64,000 bases of DNA. Origin: Rhizophagus irregularis (taxonomy: Eukaryota > Glomeromycota > Glomeromycetes > Glomerales > Glomeraceae). Positions 32,530-44,404 of this stretch are shown one piece after another. Location of the stretch: positions 3,224,001-3,288,000 of the forward strand of contig NC_089439.1 in assembly GCF_026210795.1 (NCBI RefSeq). Direction: 5' to 3'. Every line of letters begins with the position of its first letter. Position 1 is the first letter of the stretch. The notes under the pieces were generated by a model. That model was not told where the DNA came from. It ran no database searches and saw only the letters and a list, made by a program, of their open reading frames with translations. The translations under genes were made by a program, and so were the position numbers.

Positions 32530-33130
32530 TGTCATGACGTCTGCCATCCGTCACGTACAAATTACTTCTTATTAATCTCTTATTAATCATTATTTCACAT
32601 TATTACTTCTTTCATTACATTGCTTGGTTTAGATTTTACTACTTTTTAACTTTTAAACTGCAATAACTTCCCCATATTTTATCAAGATAACTTTTAATAA
32701 TTAACATTTTATTTTATTTTGAGTCAAAAAGATGACTGTGAAATTCAGTAGGAATTCTGCAGATATTTATAATTTTTCATGTTTCACTAAATTATTTGTA
32801 CCATTTACAATTCTAATATTATCTTCAATCTATGACTCAACTTGAATAATTATGACTCATAAATTATCATCTTTCCATCTGATTCCATCTAATTTTTGAG
32901 TCTTGCTAAACTAATTATAACTAAGCTAATAATAACTAAACTATAAATAAAACTATTCTAAAAATAAATAATTATAAATAGATATAACTATAAATAACTA
33001 TAACTTTGAACTATTATTTTTTCTAAATCATTTCAGTTAAATATTTTCCTTCAGTTAAATATTTATCCGATCATGTGATCATTATAATTTTCTATTATTC
33101 TTTATAACTTGTCCATTATCGTTGGTTACA
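32530..33130 (-). repeat. Solo LTR of the gypsy-2 family inside the Plavaka transposase
   Basis: 601 bp from TGTCATGACG to GGTTACA, alignable with both ends of 26221-27575. It breaks the Plavaka coding sequence between FSKIYGTEKLL and GQMLNPLYF. No internal element DNA remains, so it arose by LTR-LTR recombination; the flanking bases no longer show a clean duplication. Confidence 0.8.
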
Positions 33131-33808
33131 CCAGGTCAAATGCTTAATCCTTTGTATTTCAAAGTTATTATGCCTTTAGAATTGCGTAGATTTCTATGTA
33201 AATGGTATTCTATATTATATGAAAAAGAACAAAATGAAATATTAGGATTTATGGACCTGGTAATTGATCAACACGCAAGATTACAAATTGGTGCTGAAAT
33301 ATTTGGATCTATAATTTCGGGTCATCAAAAAAAAATGTAACTATTCTTGCAAAATGGAAAGTGTCTAATGATGACTCAGTTGATATATACCCAGAAAATG
33401 TTCAATATTATTTTGAACATACATTTAGATTACCTGAAGGACCAAGAAAACATCTTTTAGCATATATTAAGTGGTATAAAAGTGCACCTTCCTCTGATAT
33501 TAGGTTTAAACTTTAAACAGAGATTCATGGAACCAGAGATATCAAATACCGAACTATGGCAAGCTGAATACTTTCAGGAAGGTTGTGACTCAATAATAGC
33601 TGTTTATAGAATACTATGTAGAGCTACAAAATTCAAAAATATGTGCGTAGAAAAAAGGAAATATTTGTCAATATTTCATTGTATTACATTTGATAATAAA
33701 GGTAATATGGTCATACAGAATATAACAATAAAATTTCCTTTTATAATAATTAAAATTGATCATCACACCAAATTAAATTTTGCTTGTAGACAAAGTCAAA
33801 ATTAACCT

Positions 33809-35132
33809 TATATAGAATAAAGATCTACCGATGATTAATTCGTGATTAATATTTAATTATGCAGACACAAATTTTTACAATTACTTTACAATTAAAATTA
33901 ATTGTATACAAATCATGTATAAAATACATTAACATTATTAAATAACAATCATTGGTATCATACTGCACCGATAATCGGTCGGTGTCAGTTATAATTGTAT
34001 TTGTAAAAAAATAAATTTAAAAAAAGACTGATTTAATAAATTTATAAATTTTTTTCTCGTGACGTTTACTTTGCAAAGAGAATATTTAATTTATTTACGC
34101 CAGATATATTATAGTTCTTAAAATTGTTTTCTGTATAATGAATTTAATGATATAATACTTGTATCATTTAATTGTGTAATACCTGTATCAATCAAACATA
34201 TCAATTTAATTGATTACTTTAAAACTGATTTTTTTAAGAGTATACAAAATTATTTTCTGATTTGTAATACAGAAATAATAGAAATAATCACAATTATAAT
34301 CAAATTATATCATAATTATGCGCAAAAAAGTGGTATATTTTTTTACATAAATAAGGCAATTATCGAATTTTTTTTTTTATCTTTTTAACCCAATTTTTCA
34401 TCATAACATCACGATGTTAGTCAAAGTAATTTATTAATATTTATTATTAGCACTTATTAAATATAAGGTATGTTGGTAAAATGCATTTAAGTATTTACTT
34501 AAAATACTAATAAAATGCTTAAAAAATTAAATGGTTAATAAATATTAAAATTTAGTACTTATTTAATTTATTAAGCATTTATTGCTTAATAAATATAAAA
34601 TTTTAATACTTATTAAATATTGCTATTCAATAAACATAAGGTTTCAGTTAGTCCAATATCATGATGAATAAATCAATTTTTCATCTATAATAAATGGCCA
34701 ACCTTAATATTTTAAACGTCAACATAAATAATGTACTTTCCAACTGGCCGTACGATGCCACCAGGGCATTAATTAGGTAAATTTGTATAAATCTTACAAT
34801 AAAAAAAAAATGGAAAGTTAAAATGGTAACTTTATTTATACTAATTAGATACTGGCGCTTGTACCATGATGTTTTCAAGGATCATTTGATCTGAGATCAT
34901 TTAATAATATGGGCAAGAATAGTGATGAGAATAAGCAACAATTACAACTTTATTGTGACACAAAATCAGTATCGCAATAAATGGAGGGCGTTGAAGAGAG
35001 GTAAATCTTTTACCATTTGTAATTAATTTGTGAATATTAGTAATTACTTTATTAATATATTTAATTAATAATAGGTTTTGAAAATCTGACTAGGATAAAC
35101 AATGGTTTGTATATTTGAGGTTAATGTTAAAT
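33809..35132. other. AT-rich intergenic stretch
   Basis: No gene or element recognised; 34450-34640 is dominated by TTAAGCATTT/TATTAAATAT-type runs. Confidence 0.5.
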
Positions 35133-37390
35133 TTCTCAAATAAGGTTGCTGGAGAAACTAGAGGGTTTTGGCAAGTTGGCGAAATGCCGAAATAGCGAAA
35201 CTTTGCCAAAACTATATGAAAGTCATATTAAAAAGTTAGCGAAACTCTGGAGAAAAGCGAAATCTGACAAAACTTATTATAAATGCCAAAACTGCCAAAA
35301 CCTTGCCAAAACTATAATAAAACTACAGTCACCCCTCTCTACAACGAACCTTGATATAGCGAATAATTTGATATAACAGATCATCCAGTGTAGTACCAAT
35401 TTTAAATATAAAAAAAATCTTAATATAACGAAGTTTACTATTTATTTACTGTATAACATAGTACGAAGTAAAGTATGTGAATTACTTATATAAACATACT
35501 ATTTGATATAACGGATTTTTTTACAACAAATTTTTTTTTCATTATAACAAAGAATTATTGCGATTTTTAATTGAACATTCTTTAGTAATACTGGTAAATT
35601 TTTTGTAATTTTTTATATAAGATAATTTACATCTTGTTATTTTGTTAAATATGGTAATAATTATTTATATAAAAACGGATTTTTATACTGTACTTATTGT
35701 TATTTTCATTTATTCCTCTCTTTTGATATCAATAATATGCCAAAAGAAACTCCTAGAAAGCGTAAATCACTCACATCAGCCCAAAAAAAAGAGATTTGCT
35801 TAAAGAAAATATCCACTCCTTTTTTAAAACAAAAGGACTTAGCAAAAGAATATGATGTTAGTGAAGGAATGGTGAGTGATATTCTGAAAGAGAAAGACTG
35901 ATGGCTTGCAATAGATAATGATTCATATCAAGCCAATTTAAAATGTGAAAAAAAATTCAGTTTCCTATTATTGAAGAAGCACTTACTATTTGGATAGATA
36001 AAGCACTTCAAGCTGGACTTGTTCTTACTGAAAGTATTCTGGCAACAAAAGCATTAGATTTTGCCTTATTGTGTAATGAAGAAAAATTCAAAGCATCAAA
36101 TGGGTGGCTTGATAATTTTAAAAAGAGACATAATCTTAAGCAGTACAATATTCATGGGGAAGGGGGTAATGCACCAATTCAAGATCTTGATTCAATGAGA
36201 GAAAAACTTCGTTAAACATTAAGAGATTATGACCCAAAAGACATTTTTAATTGTGATGAAACGGGTCTCTTCTGAAAAATGAAACCAAATCGTACAATAT
36301 CTAATGGTCCTGTGACCGGAACTAAGCAATCTAAAGACTGTGTAACTATTTTATTTACCTGCAATTCAACCGGAACTGAAAAATTGCGCCCCCTATTTAT
36401 ACATAAATATGAAAATCCCAGAGTGCTCAAAAATATTAATAAAAATTCCCTCCTGGTCAATTATTATTGGAATAAAAAAAGTTGGATGCAGGTATCTATC
36501 TGGAACGATTATCTTAAAAAATTAGATTCTTATATGAGAGTACAAAATAGGCACATACTTCTACTTGTTGACAATGCTCCAACACATGCTTTATCTGAAA
36601 ATACTACTCTCACAAATATTGTCATTGAATACCTTCCTCCAAATACTACATCTTACCTTCAACCCTATGATCAAGGAATCATCAATAGTTTTAAAGTAAG
36701 AAGTAAACTTTATTTGTTTACTGTAAGTATTTCAAATTTAATGTTATTTTTTTATTTTAGGCACAATATAGAAAGTTGTATTTGCGTAATCGGGTTAAAG
36801 CTTTTGATAATTTCAATGAACATGGCACTGAACTTGATGAAATTAACATTAAAAAATGTATCAAATATATTGCATGTGCGTGGGATAACATTACGAATGA
36901 TACAATTAAAAATTGTTGGCTAAAAGCAGGTATTATACCTGAATATGGTGAGCCAAGTGCAACTGTGAAGCTTATGAGAACAATGCTGATATACAACTTG
37001 AACTTGAACGCCTAAGGGAGTTGGAAGAAGTTCAAGTCTTAATAAATAAACTTGGTTTCAAAGATTCTTTCACAGCTGAGGAATTTGTTCTTTATGACGA
37101 TTCTGAGGTAACAACGGAAATGATTTCTGATTATGAAATTTTAAAAGCAGTTCAACCTAACAACCAAGAAAAAGAAGAAATTGAGAAGGAACCTTTACCA
37201 ACAATAACTCATAACAAAGTTATTGAATGTTATGATAAAGTGATCTTATATTTACAATGTCAGGAAAAAAATTATGGTTCAAATGATGAGGATATTAAGT
37301 TTATAAAAAAATTAAAAAAAGAAGCTTTGAGAGAACGCTTTTGTTCTACAAAGCAAATCAATCTTGATAATTTTGTTAATGTAATCGAAT

Positions 37391-37700
37391 TAGGGCTCCG
37401 ATCGGTTTCGGTAACTACCGAACTGTACTGATCGGTTTCAGTATCGAAACGGTTTCGGTATTCTAATTTACCGAACCGAACCTTTTAGTAAATTTACCGA
37501 TCAGTTTCGGTAATTTCGGTTTCGGTATCGGTTTTGTGATTTACCAAACTGATTTACCGAACTGAAACTTTTGGTAAGTTTCGGTAAATTTTACTGATCA
37601 GTTCAGTAGATTTTACTGTTCAGTTCGGTAGATTTTACTGTTCAGTTTGGTAAATTTTACCGATCAGTTTGGTAGATTTTACCGATCAGTTTCAGTAAAT
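37391..37700. repeat. Subterminal GGTTTCGGTA-type repeats of the hAT left end
   Basis: At least ten degenerate copies of ACCGAACTG / CAGTTTCGGTAA in both orientations over 300 bp, matched by a shorter cluster at 44030-44130 at the right end. Such clusters are the usual binding sites of hAT transposases. Confidence 0.7.
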
Positions 37701-37714
37701 GTTTTGGTTAAAAA

Positions 37715-38200
37715 ACGACGCACTTGACGTTTTTTAACTAATTTATTAAAAAAACGTCAAAGTGCGACGTTTTTAATAAAAAATTTTTTTTTTATTTTTT
37801 AGTTTAAAAACGTCGCACTTGACGTTTTTTAACTAAGTTAATTTATTTTTATTAAAAAAACGTCAAAGTGCGACGTTTTTAATAAAAAATTATTTTTTTT
37901 TATTTTTTAGTTTAAAAACGTCAAAGTGTGACGTTTTATAACTAATTTAATTTATTTTTTATTAAAAAACGTCAAAGCGCGACATTTTTAATAAAAAAAT
38001 ACAATTTTTTTTTGATTTTTTAGTTTAAAAACGTCACACTTGGTGTTTTTTAACTTATTAAAAAAACGTCAAAGTGCGACGTTTTTAATAAAAAATACAT
38101 TTTTTTTTAATTTTTTAGTTTAAAAACGTTGCACTTGGCGTTTTTTAACTAATTAATTTTTTTTCTTATTAAAAAACGTCAAAGTACGACGTTTTTTCTT
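37715..38200. repeat. Array of hairpins in the hAT 5' leader
   Basis: Alternating AAAAACGTC(G/A)CACTTGACG and CGTCAAAGTGCGACGTTTTT, complements of each other, in about five tandem pairs separated by T-rich spacers. Each pair can fold into a stem of about 20 bp. It ends 230 bp before the transposase ATG. Confidence 0.85.
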
Positions 38201-38427
38201 TTCTTTTAACAATATTATCAAAAACTCTTCTCGCCACAAATCACATGATTGCAAAATCGCGCAATCTGCAATATTACGGAATTGAGTATTTCTGATTTAA
38301 TTACCGAATTTTTGCAGATTGATCTTATCAATTTTAATCTTTTTTTACATTTTTTTCATTTTTTTTCATTTCTAATATTAATTATATACTAATTTCTCTA
38401 TAATAATAATAATAACTAATTACAATA

Positions 38428-41283
38428 ATGACTTCTGAGTTCGAAGAAAATGACATTGAGGAAACAGCTGAGGAAGAGGCTAAGGAAGAGGCTGAGTATG
38501 AGACTGAGGAAGAAGCTGCTGAGGAAGAGGCTGAGGAAGAGGCTGAGTATGAGACTGAGGAAGAGGCTGAGTATAAGAATAAGGAAGAGGCTGAGTCTGA
38601 GACTGAAGAAAATCAAGTTGATGATACTGAAACTGAGGAGCAGCAGATAGAAAAAAATATTGAGCGTGAAGTAAAACAAGAAGAAACTAATACGAAGAAA
38701 CGTAGTTGGGTGTGGGAGCACTTCACATATGATGAAACTGTAAAGAAGGCAAAATGCAAGCATTGTAAGATTTTAATTACTTGCAATAAAGGAAGTACGT
38801 TGGGAATGGCTAGTCATATTAAAAGTAAACATAAATTAATGAAAGAAAAAGGAAAAAAACAACTTACAATACGTGAATCTATTAATAATTCTGAAGTAAT
38901 TGTAAGTATAATGTTCATTTCTTTTTATTCATATAGGTTATAATTTTGTGCATTAAATATGAATATTTTAATTTTTAATTTATAAACTCATATATTTTAT
39001 TAATATTCATATTTAGGTATATAGTAAAGAAACTTTTAAAAAATTTATTATTCGATGGATTGTAAAAAATGACCTTCCTTTTACTTATGTTGAATCTGAA
39101 GATTTTCGTAATATGATTTCTCTTTTACATAAAGATGCCTTCATTCCATCTGCTGATACGATCAAAAATTATATTATGACATCTTTTAATGATAGTCAAA
39201 AAAAAGTTGCTTCTATTTTACAGGTTATATATATTAATGTTTTTTAATAATAGTTTTATTTGAATTTTACTAATTATTATTTTAATTTTTGTAGAATACG
39301 TCTAGTAAAATTTCTTTTACGATCGATGCATGGACTTCATCGAATAATTTTTCTTTTTTAGGAATAACAGCTCATTGGGTTACAGAAAATTGGAAATTAA
39401 AAAGTTTCCTTTTAGATTTTATTAAACTTGAAGGGCCGCACTCAGGTGCCAATATCAAAGATGCTTTTTTAAAAAGCTTAAAAAATTTTAATATTGAATC
39501 AAAGGTTAGTTTTTTTTATAAATAGTAAGATAATTTTAATAAAAATTAAAAAAAAAAATTTATATAGATTCTTGGGGTAACGACTGATAATGCCAGCAAC
39601 AATATTACATTTCTCAAAGCTGTTGAATCTGATCTTTCTCAAAGATACATCTATTATGATAGTGATGATAAGCACGTGCGTTGCTTGGCCCATATAATCA
39701 ATCTAGTAGCGCAACAAGTCCTTACTACCCTTAAAGCCACAGATAATGATGAATCATCAAATGAAGAAGTTGGTAGTTTGATAGTTAAGGTAAATAATTT
39801 TATTATATTATTATTATTAAAATTTAATTAATAAATCTATTAAAAAATTGTATTGCCTTTTAGCTTCGTACTCTTATTAAAAAAATAAAAGCATCATCCC
39901 AACAAGTAGATAAATTCAAAGCTCAATGTAAAGTTGCAAATGTTCCAAATCTAAATGTCATACTAGATGTTCGCACTAGATGTAACTCTACATATGATAT
40001 ACTTGTAAGGGCAAGAAAACTTAAGGAAGTAAGTTTGTTATTTTATTAATTTTTATTTTAATTAATTTATTAAAAACAATTATAATTTTATTTTTAGCCT
40101 TTTAATATATTAAGTAACAGTGATTCAAATCTTCGTCCTTTTACAATTAATGAAGATGAATGGATTAATTTATTAGAAATAGAAGAGTTATTGAAGGTTA
40201 AATTTTAATATTATATATATAATTATGTATTTTTATAGTTTTATTAAAAATTTTTATTTTTTAGTATTTTGCTAAAGCAACAAAGCAAATTTGTGGGGAA
40301 GCATACCCAACACTATCATACGTGATTCCTATATACAATATTTTGTTAAATAAATTAGAGGATTTCCGGGATACTCCAAATAGATTTGAAAATGGAAAAG
40401 TAAGTTTATTTATATTTAATATTTATATTAAATGTAATTAAATTCCTTTTTTTTAATAGGAAGCGGCAATTAATGCCATTAATAAGCTTAAAATTTACTA
40501 CAATAAAACTGATTCAACTTTATATGCAGTTTCTTTAAGTAAGTTATTATTAAGTTAATTTAATTTAATTAATTTTAATAATGTTTGTAATATAGTATAT
40601 AGTTTTAGATCCACGTCTTAAAGTAGAATATATGAAAGATAATGAATGGGAAACCCAATGGGTTGATAGAACAAAAAAAACTGTATGAGTTTCATTTGTT
40701 TTATTTAAATTATATTATAATTTTCTTTATTTTATACATACTATATAATAATTTAATAGGTATCTGAACTCTATATGACGTTATATGCACCTCAAGAAAC
40801 TCAAAATACTAATATAGAATATAATTCATCAGATGAAGATCTTGTTTCACATATTTCCAAATGGCGCCGTATTGAATCTGTAAGTGAATTTGATCGTTAT
40901 CTTAATGCTAATCGAGCACAAGCTCTGTGTGATACTTTAAATTGGTGGAAAGTAAGTTTATTATTTTAAAGGATATTTATTTAATTAAATATTTGTAACA
41001 ATTTTTTAATTAATAGCGACATGAGGAAGAATATTCTAACTTATCGAATATGGCCAAGGACTACCTTGGGGTTCTAGGTTTATTACTAATCTGTTTTATT
41101 TATTATTCAATAATATTTTTTAATGTAAAAATATTTTATTTGGTAGCAACGAGTGCTCCTGCTGAACGTATTTTTTCCAGCGCAGCTGACGTAATAACAT
41201 ATGATAAAGCAAGTCTTGCACCCGAAACTGTGCGTACAGTTATGTGTCTGAAGCATTGGTTTCGTTCAGGTGTTTTAGATTAA
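38428..41283 (+). CDS. hAT transposase, 12 exons, open throughout
   Basis: Exons: 38428-38901, 39017-39223, 39295-39504, 39568-39789, 39864-40028, 40098-40196, 40265-40399, 40460-40538, 40603-40682, 40760-40951, 41017-41077, 41147-41283. Every junction is GT-AG and the join gives 686 codons with no stop. Residues 1-85 are a Glu/Ala/Thr-rich acidic repeat; 93-140 a BED zinc finger (C110, C113, H130, H135); then the RNase H-like core with TIDAWTS (first Asp), GVTTDNASNN (second Asp) and CLAHIINLVAQ; a TRCNSTYD box where Cys replaces the usual Trp; and the C-terminal dimerisation region SAPAERIFSSAADVI. The gene fills an element with intact ends, so it may still be active. Small introns of 60-120 bp are typical of this genome. 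Confidence 0.88.
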
Positions 41284-42284
41284 ATTTAGGTTTATTAGTT
41301 TTTCATATTTAAATTTTGTTATTTGAAGTTAGTTATTTGGATGGAGAAGAATTGGATACTCAGGAAAACTTTGGATGAATAATTTACATCAAAAGAAGAT
41401 GATTGATATAATTTCTTACGATAACCTCACTTCTTTACAACACAATGTTGAAAATGTATGGAAAATGTGTGTTGATAGCTTTTAATTTTGACAAATAAAA
41501 TTGTTAACCCTGATTCAATTCAATCAAAGTCTTACGAAAATGCTTTTTCATAACCAATTTAATAAAAAAAAATGGATTGTTGATGTTTTTTTAAACAAAC
41601 GTTGCAAAACTGTGTTTGTTTCGCAACGTTATTTTTTGAAATAAAAAATGTTTTTTATTAGTTACACCGGTCAAATGATGAAGTATCGGGTAATAACATA
41701 TCAGGCATGATATGCAATATTAAACGATATATTTAATGGTTTAGTTTATTTGCTTATTTGCGTACAATATTTATCGATTTTTATTTTAGGTATTGTACGG
41801 TATTGTATTTATATTGGTTAACGTCATGAAATATTACATGATCGAAGTTTCTCTTAAAAAAAAAAGAAAATAAAGTTTTTTTTTCATTTTGAAAAAAAGT
41901 ATTTTTTCGTTTTTTCGGTTACTGCAGAGGACGTTGTCCCACCACATCACTGACTGGTCCCATATTTCTTATCCTATGAAGAATATCGTTAACTGGTCCA
42001 ATATTTCTTATCCTACGAAGAATATCGTTAATGCAATTTTATTCTGGGTTCAATATTCGAAAATAAAGTTGTTGTGAGACGGATAAAACTGCAAGAAAAT
42101 GTATAAGGATATACACCTAACTGCGGAATTTACTTTATTTTGTGTATCATGTGTGACATCTCCCTTTCTCCTTTTCTGAAAAGGAGATTAACTTTAGTCG
42201 TACTATATAGATTTTAGTGGAACTTTCGAATGGGAAAATTTCACAACATCAGTATGTTCCTTATTCTGATGATGTTTATCAATA

Positions 42285-43905
42285 AGGGAGTTTTAGAAAT
42301 AAACTTCAAGAAACGAACTGACATTTCTTTTTTTAAATTTATAAGTTTTAGCTTTTCCGGAGAGGACTTTTGGACAGGACCCCGGATATCTAATATAAAG
42401 GTCATAATGGACTTTTGGCCAAAAACACCCCTTTTTGCTGAAACTCAAAAAATCGTTTTTTGTAAATATCTCAGCATCCAGTAATTCAATTTTAATGAAC
42501 TTTTTTTTATTTTGTAGCCCTCATTTAGCTCTACAATTTAAAAAAAAGGTCATCAAAATTGGACTACTGGATGCCGAGATATTTACAAAAAACGATTTTT
42601 TAAGCCCCTGAAAAATGGGCCAATCTGCCGAAAGTGTGACTTATGACCTGTTTTGGAGATATCCGGGGTCCTTTTTGGACGGTAATTTTGTTTTTTGGGA
42701 GTTGAGTTTTGAAATTGATTTCAAGAAACGTACTAACGTTTCTTTTTTTTTAAATTTTGTAGGTTTTAGCTTTTCTGGAGAGGACTTTTGGACGGTAAGT
42801 TTGTTTTTTGGAAGTTGAGTTTTGAAATTGACTTCAAGAAACGTACTAATGTTTCTTTTTTTTAAATTTTGTAGGTTTTAGCTTTTCTGAAAAGGACTTT
42901 TGGACGGTAAGTTTGTTTTTTGGGAGTTGAGTTTTGAAATTGATTTCAAGAAACGTACTAACGTTTCTTTTTTTTAAATTTTGTAGGTTTTAGCTTTTCC
43001 GAAGAGGACTTTTGGACGGTAAGTTTGTTTTTTGGGAGTTGAGTTTTAAAATTGACTTCAAGAAACGTACTAACGTTTCTTTTTTTTTAAATTTTGTAGG
43101 TTTTAGCTTTTCCGGAGAGGACTTTTGGATGGTAATTTTGTTTTTTGGGAGTTGAGTTTTGAAATTGACTTCAAGAAACGTACTAATGTTTCTTTTTTTT
43201 AAATTTTGTAGGTTTTAGCTTTTCCGGAAAGAACTTTTGGACGGTAAGTTTGTTTTTTGGGAGTTGAGTTTTGAAATTGACTTCAAGAAACGTATTAACA
43301 TTTCTTTTTTTTTAAATTTTGTAGGTTTTAGCTTTTCCGGAGAGGACTTTTGGACGGTAAGTTTGTTTTTTGGGAGTTGAGTTTTGAAATTGATTTCAAG
43401 AAATGTACTAACGTTTCTTTTTTTTAAATTTTGTAGGTTTTAGCTTTTCTGGAAAGGACTTTTGGATGGTAAGTTTGTTTTTTGGGAGTTGAGTTTTGAA
43501 ATTGACTTCAAGAAACGTACTAACGTTTCTTTTTTTTTAAATTTTGTAGGTTTTAGCTTTTCTGGAGAGGACTTTTGGATGGTAAGTTTGTTTTTTGGGA
43601 GTTAAGTTTTGAAATTGACTTCAAGAAACGTACTAACGTTTCTTTTTTTTTAAATTTTGTAGGTTTTAGCTTTTCTGGAGAGGACTTTTGGATGGTAAGT
43701 TTGTTTTTTGGGAGTTGAGTTTTAAATTTGACTTCAAGAAACGTACTAACGTTTCTTTTTTTAAATTTTGTAGGTTTTAGCTTTTCTTTTCAGACGGTAA
43801 GTTTGTTTTATAGGAATAGAGTTTTGAAATTAACTTCAAGAAACATACTAACGTTTTTTTTTTTTAAATTTTGTAGGTTTTAGCTTTTCTGAAGGGGACT
43901 TTCGG
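42285..43905 (+). repeat. Array 1: about 12 tandem intron-like units (about 112 bp) in the hAT 3' part
   Basis: Each unit: GGTAAGTTTG (donor), then GAGTTGAGTTTTGAAATTGA, AAGAAACGTACTAACGTTTC (hairpin with TACTAAC), a T-run and AAATTTTGTAG (acceptor), then 32 bp GTTTTAGCTTTTCTGGAGAG... ending GGACG. The intron-like part is about 80 bp (for example 42795-42874). The first unit is degenerate and is followed by MITE-C at 42376-42672. The 32-bp parts do not stay open in one frame over consecutive units. Confidence 0.85.
42376..42672 (+). mobile_element. MITE-C copy 2 (297 bp) inside array 1
   Basis: Same 297-bp hAT-type palindromic element as 28684-28980, reversed. Target duplication TTTTGGAC at 42368-42375 and 42673-42680, which lies in the exon-like part of an array unit. 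It is therefore the youngest layer of this nest. Confidence 0.92.
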
Positions 43906-44404
43906 AATTTATACAAACTAGAAATAAAAAATTATACATGTACTGCTGTAAATAATAAATATTTCGTTCAATGACAATAAACAAATGGTTATATTAATTA
44001 CTTAATTTTAACAAAACGTTTTTTTAAAAAAAACTCGGTAAATCGGTTCAGTTTTCAGTAATTACCGATACTGATCAATTCAGTTCGGTATCAGTTTTTG
44101 CAAAAACTGAACCGAACCGAACTGATCAGAGCCCTAAATCGAATAATTCTATTAATAAAAATTTATAATTATATTGATTTTATGCTGACGTAATGAATTT
44201 GCACTGTGACGTATTAAATTGCATTGACATAATTAATTTTTATTATCAACAAGCTAAAATAAAATTTTAAAAAGTATTTTCTGATCAAGCAAAATGACGG
44301 CTACAGCAAAATCATTTGAAATAAATATTTATTCCCGCTTTAATAAATCATTTGCTGATGAAAATATCATTGACTGATTCTTTATTCATAATACTGCATC
44401 AACC

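Larger units (their letters stand above)
22587..33808 (+). pseudogene. Plavaka-like (CACTA/Tnp2-related) transposase, broken and split by insertions
   Basis: The first part, 22587-23287, has HSVKWSELLHLPYMNPIRF, VVDPMHCLFLGIAKW and, after frame breaks, HLALHIPDCCHDYG and FPYERLNGYIG, the core and DUF4218-like end of Tnp2/Plavaka transposases. The exon ends at a GTAAG donor after 23287. The acceptor TTATTCAG ends at 32274, and the next exon continues with NRQIEPEFMR, then GQMLNPLYFKVIMP after the solo LTR, HARLQIGAEIFGS and YFEHTFRLPEGPRKHLLAY (last part to 33808). A LINE with target duplications sits in the intron, proving the halves are one gene. Several stops and frameshifts make it inactive; the N-terminus was not found. 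Confidence 0.75.
37391..44136 (+). mobile_element. Full-length autonomous-type hAT transposon
   Basis: 6746 bp; inverted ends TAGGGCTCCGATCGG and (minus strand) TAGGGCTCTGATCAG; 8-bp duplication AATCGAAT at 37383-37390 and 44137-44144. Subterminal regions carry many CGGTTTCGGTA / TACCGAACTG motifs. It encodes an apparently intact transposase and carries an array of intron-like repeats in its 3' part. Confidence 0.93.
35737..44150 (+). pseudogene. Tigger-type transposase (CENP-B HTH + DDE), dead, split at its last codon
   Basis: Starts MPKETPRKRKSLTSAQKKEI with a CENP-B-like helix-turn-helix (QKDLAKEYDVSEGMVSDIL), then a second DNA-binding part and the DDE domain: FNCDETGLF, HILLLVDNAPTHAL, and LPPNTTSYLQPYDQGIINSF. 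An intron at 36696-36760 (GT-AG) is clear. Stops at 35899, 36212 and 36272 and several frameshifts inactivate it. The reading frame reaches NFVNVIE at 37389; the hAT begins at 37391, and the TAA stop codon is restored just after the hAT's duplicated target. Reverse-strand frames here are shadows. Confidence 0.85.

Noticed and set aside
38416-38763. Minus-strand frame of 115 codons
   Set aside because: Antisense of the acidic Glu-rich repeat of the hAT transposase; a composition effect.
42230-42818. Short frames around the first units of array 1
   Set aside because: They run through MITE-C and intron-like repeat DNA; no frame stays open over successive units.
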